DNA of 6,912 nt, taken from positions 12,236 through 19,147 of the forward strand of contig JABUSF010000001.1 of assembly GCA_021443945.1 (NCBI GenBank), given 5' to 3'. The first letter of the stretch is position 1. Each line of letters starts with the position of its first letter. Source of the DNA: Ileibacterium sp. (GTDB taxonomy: Bacteria > Bacillota_I > Bacilli_A > Erysipelotrichales > Erysipelotrichaceae). The notes under the pieces are model-generated. The model ran no database searches, had not been told where the DNA came from, and saw only the letters and a program-made list of their open reading frames with translations. Of this stretch, positions 6,178-6,912 are shown in pieces. Position numbers and translations under genes: made by a program.

Positions 6178-6912
6178 AAATCCAGCATCAACAGGCAGAT
6201 GAAAGACTCTGTTTTTACAAAATTATTCTCGAAACCTGAAAATCTGAAATGGATGTACGAGGAACTTCTTTCCGAAATGGATGTTCAGGAAAAAGACATC
6301 AAAATTCTGACTCTAAACAGCGCCATGATTAATGGGCTTCGAAACGATCTGGCTTTTTCAGTGAAGGATGAAGTGATTATTCTTTGTGAAGCGCAAAGCA
6401 GCTGGTCAGAGAATATTCTGATTCGGATGTGGCTGTATTTGTCTGAAACAGTGAAGGATTATCTCTCTGAGCATAATGTCAGCCTGCATCAAACAGCCAA
6501 GATAAAAATGCCAAAAATCCATTTATTCATGATTTATACTGGAAATAACAAACATGTTCCCAAAGAGCTGTCGCTGGCTGAATCTTTCTTTCAAGGAGAT
6601 CCTTCTGTACTGGATCTGAGAATTCAAGTGTTGTCAGAAGCGCATGGAACTGGCATTGTGAGCCAGTACATAGAGTTTTGCAAAATTCAGGTTGAGTGTT
6701 TTAAAAAATACTGTACCAATGCTGAAACAGCGATTAAGACTGTTTTTAAAAAATGCATAGAGAAAGGAGTTTTGGTGGACTTTCTTAAAAAGGAAGAACA
6801 GGAAATGGAGGAAATTATGTCTTATTTGTTTAATGAAGAAGAAGAAAGACGACTGTATAACGAATCATTAAAGCGGGAATTTTTAGCCGAAGGAATAGCC
6901 AAAGGCGAGAAG
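6175..6912 (+). CDS. Rpn family recombination-promoting nuclease / putative transposase (3'-truncated by window edge)
   Basis: An open frame of 246 codons runs off the right edge with no stop. The start MKSSINRQMKDSVFTKLFS, followed by a run to a 'NGLRNDLAFSV...CEAQSSW' core, is the pattern of the Rpn / YhgA-like family, which has a PD-(D/E)XK nuclease fold. The core residues visible are D58 and E72-x-Q74, the ExQ form of the D/E-x-K motif that is normal in this family (commonly EHQS). It continues with NILIRMWLYLSE (79-90), KIHLFMIYTG (114-123), CIEKGVLVDFLKKEEQEM (194-211) and an acidic helix, reaching EFLAEGIAKGEK at the edge, the beginning of the variable C-terminal xxGx repeats. Characterised relatives (E. 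coli RpnA) are toxic DNA endonucleases that promote RecA-independent recombination; some act in phage defence with an antitoxin made from their own C-terminus. Despite the 'transposase' label no terminal repeats are seen. The gene is more AT-rich than the upstream genes and follows a terminator, so it is its own unit and probably accessory. Confidence 0.88.
   Translation, partial: MKSSINRQMKDSVFTKLFSKPENLKWMYEELLSEMDVQEKDIKILTLNSAMINGLRNDLAFSVKDEVIILCEAQSSWSENILIRMWLYLSETVKDYLSEHNVSLHQTAKIKMPKIHLFMIYTGNNKHVPKELSLAESFFQGDPSVLDLRIQVLSEAHGTGIVSQYIEFCKIQVECFKKYCTNAETAIKTVFKKCIEKGVLVDFLKKEEQEMEEIMSYLFNEEEERRLYNESLKREFLAEGIAKGEK
6807..6912 (+). CDS. Candidate intragenic RpnS-type antitoxin (internal in-frame start, truncated by window edge)
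   Basis: Within the Rpn-family gene, GGAGG at 6807-6811 is followed after five bases by an in-frame ATG at 6817 (M215), an arrangement as good as the gene's own start site. Translation from it would give only the C-terminal tail, beginning MSYLFNEEEERRLYNES and entering the xxGx repeats at the window edge. A weaker alternative is AAAGGAG (6763-6769) with GTG at 6775, also in frame. In characterised Rpn systems a separately translated C-terminal domain (RpnS) blocks the toxic full-length protein (RpnL). That this happens here is inferred from layout alone; purine-rich glutamate codons could create a chance Shine-Dalgarno. The coordinates include the ribosome binding site; coding would begin at 6817. 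Confidence 0.5.

Noticed and set aside
6175..6912. Calling the terminal gene a transposase within an insertion sequence
   Set aside because: The 'putative transposase' label is historical for the Rpn/YhgA-like family. No terminal inverted repeats or target duplication were found upstream, and the 3' end is not visible.

Overview
The window looks like chromosomal DNA from a low-to-mid GC member of the Bacillota (Firmicutes). The evidence is the order uvrA, hprK, lgt/ppaX-like, trxB, strong AGGAGG ribosome binding sites, and an HPr kinase/phosphorylase, which is the sensor of Gram-positive carbon catabolite control. A relative of Erysipelotrichia is possible, judging from sequence flavour, but that is an impression and not a demonstrated placement.

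Positions 1-5968 hold one compact, plus-strand run of four genes. uvrA (excision-repair damage-recognition ATPase) lacks roughly its first 24 codons because the window starts inside it. Six bases later comes hprK. It overlaps by 4 bases (ATGA) a 462-codon gene that fuses an Lgt-like integral-membrane domain to a PpaX-like HAD phosphatase. That gene in turn overlaps trxB (thioredoxin reductase) by 25 bases. A clear intrinsic terminator at 5981-6016 closes the run. In Bacillus subtilis hprK, lgt and ppaX are separate adjacent genes, so the fused gene joins two ancestral neighbours. PpaX is thought to recycle the pyrophosphate that HprK produces when it dephosphorylates HPr(Ser-P), which gives the neighbourhood a functional logic. 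The Lgt half has lost the residues needed for lipoprotein diacylglyceryl transfer, so it is probably a pseudoenzyme or membrane anchor.

Positions 6017-6174 are a non-coding spacer with a perfect 16-bp tandem duplication and an excellent ribosome binding site at its end. From 6175 to the window edge runs an AT-richer accessory gene encoding an Rpn-family (recombination-promoting nuclease / 'putative transposase', PD-(D/E)XK fold) protein, cut off at the right edge. No gene call covered it, because its stop codon lies outside the window. Inside its 3' part is a well-spaced GGAGG followed by an in-frame ATG (M215), with a second GTG candidate upstream. This is the layout expected of an Rpn toxin carrying an intragenic C-terminal antitoxin (RpnS), and it is the most interesting accessory feature here.

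The two most noteworthy items are the degenerate-Lgt::PpaX fusion in the hprK operon and the probable gene-within-gene Rpn toxin-antitoxin/anti-phage locus downstream. No tRNA, rRNA, CRISPR or insertion-sequence ends were seen.
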